A DNA stretch of 13,825 nucleotides, from assembly GCA_020718525.1 (NCBI GenBank), contig DYRX01000080.1, forward strand, positions 1 to 13,825. The letters are read 5' to 3'. This DNA comes from Victivallis vadensis. Its GTDB lineage: Bacteria; Verrucomicrobiota; Lentisphaeria; Victivallales; GWF2-50-93. The notes below the pieces were generated by a model. It did not search any database. It worked only from the letters and a program-made list of their open reading frames with translations, and was not told the origin of the DNA. The translations under genes were made by a program, and so were the position numbers. Numbering within the stretch: the stretch's first letter is position 1; each line of letters starts with the position of its first letter. Below, piece after piece: positions 7,375-13,825 of this stretch.

Positions 7375-7755
7375 ATGAAACGGGAAATAGCTTTGATGAT
7401 GGCTCTTGCTCTGGGATTGGCTCTTTCGGCACATGCTGGACCAGCATGCTGTTCTTCGGCGGGAGACGACGCGAAGGCGGACAAGTCTGAAGCTTCCTGC
7501 GCTTCGAATGATTCTAAATGCGCATGTGAATGTGATTCGAAAGACAAGAAGGCTAGCGAGTCCTGCGACAAGAACTGCGACGCGAAAGAGTGTAAAAAGG
7601 CTTGTGACGGCAAGGAGTGCAAGGAGAAATGCGGCGATAAATGCGCCTGCGGAAAAGACTCTTCCAAAAAGGCGTGTGCCACAGGCGACTGCAAGGCTTC
7701 TGAAGCAAAGGATGAAGCGAAAGACGCAGACGACTCCCAGGAAATGCCTGACTGA
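7375..7755 (+). CDS. Exported Cys-rich, metallothionein-like low-complexity protein
   Basis: The 126-residue precursor has a clear signal peptide (MKREIALMMALALGLALSAHA) preceded by a strong AAGGAG at 7362-7367. The mature part of about 105 residues has 16 Cys in CC, CxC (KCACEC, KCAC) and spaced arrangements within a background of Lys, Asp, Glu, Ala, Ser and Gly. It contains no Ile, Leu, Val, Phe, Tyr, Trp, His or Arg, so it cannot form a normal hydrophobic core. That suggests metal-cluster or disulfide-driven folding in the periplasm, or a disordered Cys-rich surface protein. It matches no family I can name; metallothioneins are similar in composition but are cytosolic. It is monocistronic, with a terminator-like hairpin at 7794-7812. 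The overlapping long open frame on the other strand is a shadow of its codon bias. Confidence 0.75.
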   Translation: MKREIALMMALALGLALSAHAGPACCSSAGDDAKADKSEASCASNDSKCACECDSKDKKASESCDKNCDAKECKKACDGKECKEKCGDKCACGKDSSKKACATGDCKASEAKDEAKDADDSQEMPD

Positions 7756-7793
7756 GTTTGCCTTGTTTTGCGTGTTTCGCAGTCGTGCCTCTT

Positions 7794-7812
7794 AAAGCCT
7801 GGAGCTTTTTTT
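7794..7812 (+). terminator. Weak intrinsic terminator after the Cys-rich gene
   Basis: AAAGC (7794-7798) pairs with GCTTT (7804-7808) across a 5-nt loop, and the run of T continues to 7812 followed by ATTT. The stem is short, but the T-tract and the position 39 nt after the stop fit a rho-independent terminator. Confidence 0.45.
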
Positions 7813-7844
7813 ATTTGGTTGCGGAGATTTCGGTCTTTGCTACG

Positions 7845-7912
7845 TATTCTATAGTTTTTCATGGAAAATAAATTCACAATTTGAATCTATTAAAGTGAAA
7901 AACTATAGAATA
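7845..7912. repeat. AT-rich 17-bp perfect inverted repeat, member of a dispersed repeat
   Basis: TATTCTATAGTTTTTCA (7845-7861) is repeated exactly in inverted orientation at 7896-7912, with 34 nt between. The right arm plus part of the spacer (7886-7908) occurs again, in inverted orientation and with one mismatch in 23, at 12410-12432 just after the pump genes. TACGTATTC directly at the left arm (7841-7849) also recurs at 12473-12481. This could be a MITE-like element, a recombination site or a shared regulator target. Confidence 0.65.
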
Positions 7913-8143
7913 TTTCCAGATTATTATTGCGTTCCTCGCTGATTCCCGCCAAAAAGATTAGCACTGCAATTACTGCATTCTGAAAGCATGCCGATAGGAT
8001 TCCAATGCTGACAGCGACTCCGCTTGAGCAGAAAGAAAATAGGCAGTAGATCTATGCCCGTTTGGATGCTTGACTTTGCTGTCTAAGCGCTGTAGCTTGT
8101 GGACTCCATGGATTAAATATAAAATTGAAAACAGAGGCTTCGC

Positions 8144-9283
8144 ATGAGAAGTTTGTCAGCTATATTTCTGATTGCATTGCTGGTGTCAGGCTGTGAAGAA
8201 AAGGAGAAGCCATTGGTGGAGCCTCCATCGGTGACGGTCGTCAAGGTTGCAAAGGGCGATGTTGCGTCGTCCATGGAAATAATAGGTCAGACAAAGGCCT
8301 ATGACGAGGTTGATCTTGTGGCACGCGTGCAGGGTTTTCTCACTAAGATCGCTTTCACGGAGGGAAGCGCTGTTTCGAAGGGACAACTGCTCTTTCAGAT
8401 TGAGCCGGATCAGTACCAGGCTGAAGTCGAGGCCGCCGAAGCGTCGCTCATGAACGCAAAAGCGGTCTTCGACAATGCGGAAATTAATTTCAACAGGCAG
8501 AAGAAGCTTTTTGACAGCAAGGTTGTCTCTGAAAAAAATTATGACGATGCGAACGCCACATATACGGAGGCGAAGGCGAATGTGATGGCGGCGCAGGCGT
8601 CCCTCTCGAATGCGAAGCTCAATCTCAGCTATACCACAATAAATTCTCCGTTTGACGGCAGAATAGGATTTTTCACCTACAGCGAAGGCAATCTTGTGGG
8701 ATCTGCCAGCAAGAGGCTAGCAAATGTGGTCAAGCTGGATCCCGTGCGTGTGCAGTTCAACATCAATGAGGTGGACCTGCTTGGCAGAAGACTTGAGAAG
8801 AGCGCCAGCGATCCGGCTGAAAAGAGCGACTACACGGTTCTTATAAGATTCCAGAACGGAAAGATCTATGATCAGGAAGGCAAGCTTAGCTTTATTGACA
8901 ACAAGGTGAACAGCTCGACTGGGACAATTCTTGTCGAGGCGCTTTTCCCGAATCCGAACAGTCTGCTTATTCCTGGAATGTATGTCAAAGTCATCATAAA
9001 GGACAAGGAGCAGAAGCCGGCCTTGCTTATTCCGCAGACTGCGATCCAGGAAAATCAGTCGGGAGAGTTTGTCCTTGTAGTGAATCCGGATGGGAAAGTT
9101 GCACAGCGCGTGATAAGGACAGGAATCAAAACCGGACCCTCGATAGAGGTCGTGGAAGGGCTGAAGGAGGGGGAATTGGTGCTTGTCGAAGGTTTGCAGA
9201 AGGTCAGGCTTGGCGCGGCAGTCAAGACAACGCTTGACGACACATACACGTTCAACAGTCCGGACAGCGGAACCCAAAAATGA
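8144..9283 (+). CDS. RND efflux periplasmic adaptor lipoprotein (AcrA/MexA type)
   Basis: This 379-residue membrane-fusion protein links the RND pump to an outer-membrane channel. The signal peptide ends in a lipobox (LLVSGC, lipidated Cys17, followed by Glu-Glu). The first lipoyl half and barrel strands are seen in VARVQGFLTKIAFTEGSAVS and the hairpin in DQYQAEVEAAEASL through the LFDSKVVSEKNYDDA region. The second lipoyl half is seen in YTTINSPFDGRIGFF. Beta-barrel and membrane-proximal domains follow (LIPGMYVKV; LLIPQTAIQE). Length is normal for the HAE1 adaptor family. AGAGG (8133-8137) is a modest ribosome binding site. The stop overlaps the pump start (ATGA), so the two are co-translated. 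Confidence 0.93.
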   Translation: MRSLSAIFLIALLVSGCEEKEKPLVEPPSVTVVKVAKGDVASSMEIIGQTKAYDEVDLVARVQGFLTKIAFTEGSAVSKGQLLFQIEPDQYQAEVEAAEASLMNAKAVFDNAEINFNRQKKLFDSKVVSEKNYDDANATYTEAKANVMAAQASLSNAKLNLSYTTINSPFDGRIGFFTYSEGNLVGSASKRLANVVKLDPVRVQFNINEVDLLGRRLEKSASDPAEKSDYTVLIRFQNGKIYDQEGKLSFIDNKVNSSTGTILVEALFPNPNSLLIPGMYVKVIIKDKEQKPALLIPQTAIQENQSGEFVLVVNPDGKVAQRVIRTGIKTGPSIEVVEGLKEGELVLVEGLQKVRLGAAVKTTLDDTYTFNSPDSGTQK

Positions 9284-12200
9284 TAAGTAAATTCTTCATA
9301 GATCATCCCCGCTTCGCGATAGTGATTTCGATAGTGATTTCCATTGCCGGGTTTGTGTCAATCTACAGCCTTCCAGTCGCGCAGTATCCCAACATCACGC
9401 CGTCCCAGATACAGATCACGGCGCAATATCCGGGCGCGGATGCCGAGACTGTCCTCAAAACGGTGGTCGAGCCGATAGAGGCGCAGGTCAACGGCGTCAA
9501 AGGGATGATGTACATCTCCTCGACAAGTTCGGACGACGGTTCGGCGGTGATAACTGTGACATTTCCGGCTGGAAGCGACGGGGACATGAACACCGTCAAT
9601 GTTCAGAACAAGGTCAGCATTGCGGAGCCGAAGCTTCCCTCCGAAGTGAAGTCCCAGGGGATAGTGGTCAAAGAAAAATCCAGCAACATTCTGCTTGTGA
9701 TAAGCCTGTATTCGCCGAAAGGGACCTACGATCCGATCTATCTGAGCAACTATGTGAACATCTACATCAAGGACGAGATAATGAGGATTGCGGGTGTCGG
9801 TGACACGGCAACGCTGGGTGCATCGCTCTATTCCATGCGTATCTGGCTGGATCCCGACAGAATGGCGGCGCTGGGGCTTAGCGCGTCCGACATCATAGGC
9901 AAGGTCAAAGAGCAGAACGTCCAAGTTTCGGCGGGTGCGATAGGGGAAGCTCCTTGTTCGAAAGACCAGGCTTTCCGCTACACGATTCAGACGCAGGGGC
10001 GCTTCGACGCGGTCTCACAGTTCCAGGAAATTGTAGTGAAAGCGCTGTCGGACGGAAGCAATGTGAAGCTCAAGGACATTGCCAGGGTGGAGCTTGGTGC
10101 CGAAAACTACAACTCGGAGAGCTTTCTCAACAAAAAGCCTGCGTCCCTGCTTGCGGTCTACCAGCTTCCGGAGGCGAACGGGCTTCAGATTGCAGAAGCT
10201 TGCAAGAAGCGCCTCGAGGAGCTCAAGGGCTCATTCCCGGACGACATGGACTATGGAATCCAGTACGACACGACCAAATTCATAGAGTCTTCGATAGACG
10301 AAGTTGTCGTAACACTTTTCGAGGCTGTCTTTCTTGTGGTGCTTGTCACGTATCTTTTCCTGCAGTGCTGGCGCTCGACCCTCGTCCCCACAATAGCAAT
10401 ACCGGTTTCGCTGATAGGCACTTTCGCGGTGCTCTACGCGTTCGGATATTCAATAAATCTCATAACTCTTTTCGGTCTGATTCTGGCAATCGGGATCGTT
10501 GTGGACGATGCCATTGTAGTGATTGAAAATGTGAACCGCCTGATGGCCGAGGAGAAGCTTTCACCGCGGGACGCCGCAAGAAAAACAATGGAGCAGGTCA
10601 CGAGCCCCGTCATCGCAACCACGCTTGTTCTCTTGGCGATGTTCATTCCTGTATGCTTTCTCCCAGGAATCACTGGAGAAATGTACCGCCAGTTCGGGGT
10701 GACAATTTCTGTCGCAGTCACGATTTCGTCAATCAATGCGCTGACTCTGAGTCCGGCGCTCTGCGCGGTGATGCTGAAGCCGGAGCAGGCCGGCGCAAAG
10801 AAATTTTTCATCTTCAGGATTTTCAACAGATTCTTTGATCTGACGACGATTGGATATTCAAAGATCGCCTCGTTCATGATAAGAAAGGCCGTTCTTGTGA
10901 TGATCGCCTATGCCGCGCTGATCTTTGCAAGCTGGAAAATATATGAAAAGCTTCCGACGGGATTTATCCCGACCGAGGACCAGGGTGCATTCATGGTGAA
11001 CATCCAGCTTCCGGAGGCCGCGGCGCTCCCGAGAACTGCGAAAATCGCAGAGAACGCCGCCGACATCATGCTTGGAGTTCCTGGCATAACAGATTCTCTG
11101 GCAACCACGGGCTACAGCATAATTACCTCGACATCCGCCTCGAACAACGCCTTCATAATAGGAGTGCTTGATGACTGGTCGAAACGCAAGACGCCAGAGC
11201 TGAGCCAGGATTTCATCATCAGGAAGCTCTATGCCGAATTCATGGCAATACAGGGGGCGATGGTCATGCCTTTCAATATTCCTCCAATACCGGGGCTTGG
11301 AACTTCGGGAGGTTTCTCATTCGTCATTCAAGACACGTCGGGAACAGATCCGCAGAGACTTTTCCAGGCTATGAACGGCATTGTCTTTGAAGCGAACCAG
11401 CGTCCCGAAATAAGCGGGGCGTTTTCCACGTTCCGCGCGAATGTGCCTAGAATCTTTCTCCGCTTCGACAGGGAAAAGGCGCTCAAGATGGGGGTTTCAA
11501 TAGACGAAATTAACACCGTTCTGAAAGGTCTAGCCGGCTACACATACATAAATGATTTCAACAAGTTCGGAAAAACTTACAAGGTGGAAATGCAGGCCGA
11601 TGAGAAATACAGAGCCGAGCTTGGAGACATCATGGGACTGCACGTCAGAAACGACAAAGGCGAAATGCTTCCAATAAACACGCTGGTGATACCGGAAACC
11701 CGTTTCGGTCCGCAGTACCTCAACCGATACAATCTTTTCCCGTCCGTCACAATAAACGGAAATGCGGCGCCGGGATACAGTTCTGGACAGGCGATGAAGG
11801 CGATGGAGGAAATCGCGAAGGCAAAACTGCCGGACGGCATGAAATATGAATGGACTGACATCTCCTATCAGGAAAAGCTTGCCGGCAACAAGGCCGCAAT
11901 CATATTTGGTCTGGCATTGCTCTTCATATACCTGTTCCTGGTCGCCCAGTATGAGAGCTGGATGATCCCGTTCGCCGTCATGCTCTCGGTTCCTGTCGCA
12001 TTCTTCGGTTCCCTCCTTTTCCTTTGGCTCTGGGGAATTGACAACAACATCTATACCCAGGTTGGCTTTGTCCTGCTCTTTGGAATCGCGTGCAAGACAG
12101 CAATTCTCATAGTGGAATTTGCGAAGGAAAACCATGAAAAAGGCATGGGCGTGGCGGAATCTGCGGAATTCGCGGCAAAACTGAGATTCAGGGCGGTGAT

Positions 12201-12399
12201 GATGACAGCGGTCTCATTCATTCTGGGCGTAATGCCTCTTGTTGTCGCCGCAGGCGCAGGCGCCGCCAGCAGGAGATCCCTGGGGACGGTCGTTTTCGGC
12301 GGAATGCTCGTCGCATGCATATTCGGGACAATACTTATTCCGTCTTTCTATGTCGTGGTGCAAAAGGCGATAAATTATTTTGCTCCCAGAAAATCCTGA
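9280..12399 (+). CDS. RND multidrug efflux pump, HAE1 family (AcrB/MexB type)
   Basis: This 1039-residue inner-membrane proton/drug antiporter is full length for the family. It has the usual order of helix 1 (IDHPRFAIVISIVISIAG), periplasmic porter domains, helices 2-6, the second porter half and helices 7-12. The proton-relay residues are present: Asp409-Asp410 in helix 4 (GIVVDDAIVVIENVNR), Lys939 in helix 10 (CKTAILIVEFAKE) and Arg971 in helix 11 (LRFRAVMMT). Other family signatures are PVAQYPNITPSQIQITAQYP and GVMPLVVAAGAGAASRRSLG. It is expected to export hydrophobic compounds with the upstream adaptor; the substrates cannot be read from the sequence. No outer-membrane factor follows, so a TolC-like partner must be encoded elsewhere. 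Confidence 0.95.
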   Translation: MISKFFIDHPRFAIVISIVISIAGFVSIYSLPVAQYPNITPSQIQITAQYPGADAETVLKTVVEPIEAQVNGVKGMMYISSTSSDDGSAVITVTFPAGSDGDMNTVNVQNKVSIAEPKLPSEVKSQGIVVKEKSSNILLVISLYSPKGTYDPIYLSNYVNIYIKDEIMRIAGVGDTATLGASLYSMRIWLDPDRMAALGLSASDIIGKVKEQNVQVSAGAIGEAPCSKDQAFRYTIQTQGRFDAVSQFQEIVVKALSDGSNVKLKDIARVELGAENYNSESFLNKKPASLLAVYQLPEANGLQIAEACKKRLEELKGSFPDDMDYGIQYDTTKFIESSIDEVVVTLFEAVFLVVLVTYLFLQCWRSTLVPTIAIPVSLIGTFAVLYAFGYSINLITLFGLILAIGIVVDDAIVVIENVNRLMAEEKLSPRDAARKTMEQVTSPVIATTLVLLAMFIPVCFLPGITGEMYRQFGVTISVAVTISSINALTLSPALCAVMLKPEQAGAKKFFIFRIFNRFFDLTTIGYSKIASFMIRKAVLVMIAYAALIFASWKIYEKLPTGFIPTEDQGAFMVNIQLPEAAALPRTAKIAENAADIMLGVPGITDSLATTGYSIITSTSASNNAFIIGVLDDWSKRKTPELSQDFIIRKLYAEFMAIQGAMVMPFNIPPIPGLGTSGGFSFVIQDTSGTDPQRLFQAMNGIVFEANQRPEISGAFSTFRANVPRIFLRFDREKALKMGVSIDEINTVLKGLAGYTYINDFNKFGKTYKVEMQADEKYRAELGDIMGLHVRNDKGEMLPINTLVIPETRFGPQYLNRYNLFPSVTINGNAAPGYSSGQAMKAMEEIAKAKLPDGMKYEWTDISYQEKLAGNKAAIIFGLALLFIYLFLVAQYESWMIPFAVMLSVPVAFFGSLLFLWLWGIDNNIYTQVGFVLLFGIACKTAILIVEFAKENHEKGMGVAESAEFAAKLRFRAVMMTAVSFILGVMPLVVAAGAGAASRRSLGTVVFGGMLVACIFGTILIPSFYVVVQKAINYFAPRKS

Positions 12400-12409
12400 A
12401 AGGAGTCAG

Positions 12410-12432
12410 CTATAGTTTTTCATTTTAATAGA
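12410..12432 (+). repeat. Third copy of the AT-rich dispersed repeat
   Basis: This 23-nt segment, beginning CTATAGTTTTTCA, matches the reverse complement of 7886-7908 with a single mismatch. It begins 11 nt after the stop of the RND pump gene. With the inverted pair at 7845-7912 it brackets the adaptor/pump operon. Confidence 0.6.
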
Positions 12433-12444
12433 AAAATGGTTAGA

Positions 12445-12466
12445 TAAAAAGCGATTTCGCATTTTA
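12445..12466 (+). terminator. Probable bidirectional terminator after the RND operon
   Basis: An A-run followed by GCG (12451-12453) pairs with CGC (12458-12460) and a T-rich run (ATTTTATTTT, 12461-12470) across a 4-nt ATTT loop. An A-A mismatch interrupts the stem. A-runs before and T-runs after the core let it work on either strand, although the G+C core is short. Confidence 0.4.
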
Positions 12467-12472
12467 TTTTAA

Positions 12473-12511
12473 TACGTATTCAGAAAACGAACGTAGTTTA
12501 CTGAATACGTA
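12473..12511. repeat. Long imperfect hairpin with TACGTATTCAG arms
   Basis: TACGTATTCAG (12473-12483) and its exact inverse CTGAATACGTA (12501-12511) flank an inner AAAC (12485-12488) / GTTT (12496-12499) pair. Apart from one A-A mismatch this gives about 15 paired bases. TACGTATTC is shared with 7841-7849. The element sits in the non-coding gap between converging genes. Confidence 0.6.
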
Positions 12512-12555
12512 CTGCGGCACGCCGCAGTTTAAGATTTCTTGCGAGGAAGTCTTAA
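12512..12555. repeat. Two further adjacent hairpins
   Basis: CTGCGGC (12512-12518) and GCCGCAG (12521-12527) form a compact G+C hairpin like those at 219-235 and 5229-5245. Next to it TTAAGATTTCTT (12529-12540) pairs with AGGAAGTCTTAA (12544-12555) over a GCG loop, with two G-U pairs on the + strand. Together with 12473-12511 they make three consecutive hairpins within 83 nt. Between 12556 and 12679 I see only one more short palindrome (TGCGGTGCCGCA, 12589-12600) and no gene. Confidence 0.55.
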
Positions 12556-12679
12556 TTGAAATACCTCCCACTTTCACCAGATCTTTTTTGCGGTGCCGCA
12601 TCTGCAAGACTTGAAGCTCGCCGCCGTCAACCCGACAGCAGAGTTCTTCTGACTCAAGCCGGAGCCTGGCATTCCATCT

Positions 12680-13201
12680 TCACTTCTTCACAGATTTTTC
12701 AGCGTTTCTTATGATTTTTATGTCTTCGCATGCTTCCGCCAAGTCCGGGATGTCGGATGGAAGCTCTTTCCCTTTGATGACAGAGGCAATGAACCTGTCA
12801 TACGGGGTTGCATTGAAGGCTTTTGCAATCCATTTGAGGCTTTTTCCATTTTTGGATGCGGTGATGACAAAGCCTTCCTTTTCCCAGGCTTCTGTGAGGC
12901 GCCAACCCTTGTCAGTTATCATGTACGTGATGTCAATGTGCTCTCTGTCGTTTCCGTCTTTGCTGTAGACCGCGAGATCGGCCGCCCAGGTGATGAAGAG
13001 ATGTGCGGAGCCGTTTTTTTCGAAATCGAGCTTCATGAAATCGGTGTCACTGCATTTGAGCTCCGGATGGGCGAGATTTGACGAGAAGTATGAGCATGAC
13101 GCGATTTTTCTTCCCATGAGATTCCTGCTGTTCTTGATGTCTTCAAACTGCCAGCGCAGATAGTCGCCGCACCCGATAATTCCGAGATTCATCTTTTTCA
13201 T
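12680..13201 (-). pseudogene. Gfo/Idh/MocA-family oxidoreductase with in-frame internal deletion
   Basis: The 173-codon frame starts with the nucleotide-binding loop of a sugar-type NAD(P)-dependent oxidoreductase (LGIIGCGDYLRWQFEDIKNS, residues 6-25). It jumps directly to sequence typical of the second domain (NLMGRKIASC, residues 27-36) and the C-terminal sheet. It ends normally (ACEDIKIIRNAEKSVKK). Family members have about 340-370 residues. The rest of the Rossmann fold, including the catalytic EKP motif, is missing, so catalysis is very unlikely. The frame stays open across the join (near 13123), so a short protein could still be made. AAGGGA (13207-13212) precedes the ATG, which directly follows the stop of the upstream epimerase gene (TGA-ATG). 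Confidence 0.7.
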
Positions 13202-13825
13202 TCATTTCCCTTTCGGCAATATTTTATTGTAATCCGAGATCATTCTGTCCCAAAGCGCGTTTGCACCCTCGTCAACCGAACGTCTGGCATCGTTTTCTTC
13301 GTGCCAGGCGATTGCTTTTCTTACGCCTTCTCTCCATCTGACCGTGGCTTTGAAGTCCGGAACGAACCTTTTGATCTTGCTGTTGTCGAAGACTGTGCTG
13401 ACAGCCTTGTCTCCGAGGAGACTTCCCAGTTCCCAGGGTGCATATGCGGCGATGAGCTCGGAGGGCAGATGGACGATGTCCGCTTCGACGCCCAGGGCGT
13501 GTGCGGTTTCCCTGTAGATCTGATCCCAGGATAGAACTTCGTCAGATGTGATATGGAATGCGTGCCCAAGCGCCTTTTCCATTCCAAGCAGACCGAGCAG
13601 ACCTTTTGCAAAATCCGTGTTGTAAGTGCATGTCCAAAGGGAGGTTCCGTCTCCGGGGACAATTATCTTCTTCCCTTTTCTCATGCGGTCTATCACGGTG
13701 TATGGATGGTTCCAGCTTCCGACGGCGAGGGGAATCTGCGAGGGACCGTAGGTGAGCGAAGGGCGTACTATGGTGACAGGGAAGCTATTTTCCCTGTATT
13801 GGCGCATTAGCAGATCTTCGCAGGC
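13202..13825 (-). CDS. NAD-dependent epimerase/dehydratase (SDR family), 5' end outside window
   Basis: The reading frame is open to the window edge and continues upstream of the internal Met at 13807 (ACEDLLMRQYRE), so the N-terminal NAD-binding domain and the YxxxK catalytic motif lie outside. What is visible is the C-terminal part of an extended SDR: VTIVRPSLTYGP, IIVPGDGTSLWT, the N-x-DFAKGLLGLLG helix and AFHITSDEVLSWDQIY. These match nucleotide-sugar or sugar epimerase-like proteins often found beside Gfo/Idh/MocA genes. The substrate is unknown. It forms an operon with the shortened oxidoreductase immediately downstream. Confidence 0.85.
   Translation of the reverse strand, partial: ACEDLLMRQYRENSFPVTIVRPSLTYGPSQIPLAVGSWNHPYTVIDRMRKGKKIIVPGDGTSLWTCTYNTDFAKGLLGLLGMEKALGHAFHITSDEVLSWDQIYRETAHALGVEADIVHLPSELIAAYAPWELGSLLGDKAVSTVFDNSKIKRFVPDFKATVRWREGVRKAIAWHEENDARRSVDEGANALWDRMISDYNKILPKGK

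Larger units (their letters stand above)
7756..8143. other. 388-nt intergenic region before the RND pump
   Basis: After the terminator at 7794-7812 this stretch carries the AT-rich inverted repeat at 7845-7912. The rest (7913-8143) shows no coding sequence or RNA gene that I recognise. Weak promoter-like words occur near its end (TTGACT at 8070-8075; TATAAA at 8118-8123), but they are not correctly spaced with each other. The promoter of the pump must lie here. Confidence 0.4.

Noticed and set aside
7350..7877. 175-codon minus-strand frame over the Cys-rich gene
   Set aside because: Its Ser/Phe/Ala repeats mirror the Lys/Cys/Asp codon bias of the real gene, which has a signal peptide and a strong ribosome binding site. 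It also spans the terminator and the repeat.
9954..10526. 190-codon plus-strand frame inside the pump gene
   Set aside because: It overlaps a complete, well-conserved RND protein and has no family features of its own.
12560..12679. Minus-strand coding remnant with a Cys-x-Cys stretch (SFKSCRCGTAKKIW)
   Set aside because: The frame is short, has no start, follows several stops and matches nothing I recognise. It could be part of a dispersed repeat, but I cannot support a gene.
1..13825. CRISPR array, tRNA or rRNA genes
   Set aside because: No regularly spaced direct repeats, cloverleaf-like segments or conserved rRNA words were seen in any intergenic gap.

Overview
The window is about 13.8 kb of bacterial DNA of intermediate G+C. 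The gene set points to a glycan-degrading member of the PVC superphylum, most like Lentisphaerota/Victivallales. It contains a large GPH-type sugar symporter, a secreted sialate-O-acetylesterase-like enzyme next to an SGNH esterase, a fragment with a GGWTDQG motif, a Gfo/Idh/MocA fragment starting IIGCGDYLRWQ, and a nucleoside-diphosphate-sugar-epimerase-like SDR. The taxonomic placement is inference from protein character only.

Region 1 (1-538) has no recognisable gene but is rich in small palindromes. Region 2 (539-5158, + strand) is a sugar/glycan locus in partial decay. A GPH symporter has lost the segment before its last membrane helix and is frameshifted. It is followed by the tail of a vanished gene (2409-2591), an intact exported SASA esterase (2617-4167), an intact SGNH/GDSL hydrolase (4169-4834), and the head of a truncated gene (4850-5158). 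The two fragments look like opposite ends of one secreted protein family.

Region 3 (5251-7121, - strand) is a two-gene unit with overlapping stop and start. It encodes an unrecognised 88-residue protein and a 538-residue cytoplasmic protein with an N-terminal YPxxHP-type module, a long charged helical middle and a C-terminal PAS-like segment. Region 4 (7375-7755, +) encodes an exported, very Cys-rich, metallothionein-like protein. It is read divergently from region 3 and has a candidate promoter with a dyad in its spacer.

Region 5 (8144-12399, +) is a complete acrA/acrB-type RND efflux pair (lipoprotein adaptor plus HAE1 pump, ATGA overlap), with no outer-membrane factor or regulator nearby. 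Copies of one AT-rich repeat occur on both sides of the pair (7845-7912 and 12410-12432), and a cluster of hairpins follows it. Region 6 (12680-13825, -) is the end of a sugar-metabolism operon: an SDR epimerase running off the window edge and, directly after it, a Gfo/Idh/MocA oxidoreductase that has lost most of its Rossmann domain.

The most striking feature is the number of genes shortened by internal or terminal deletions (symporter, two fragments, oxidoreductase) among fully intact neighbours. This suggests either recent deletional decay of carbohydrate genes or a systematic assembly problem. I see no tRNA, rRNA, CRISPR array or intact insertion sequence.
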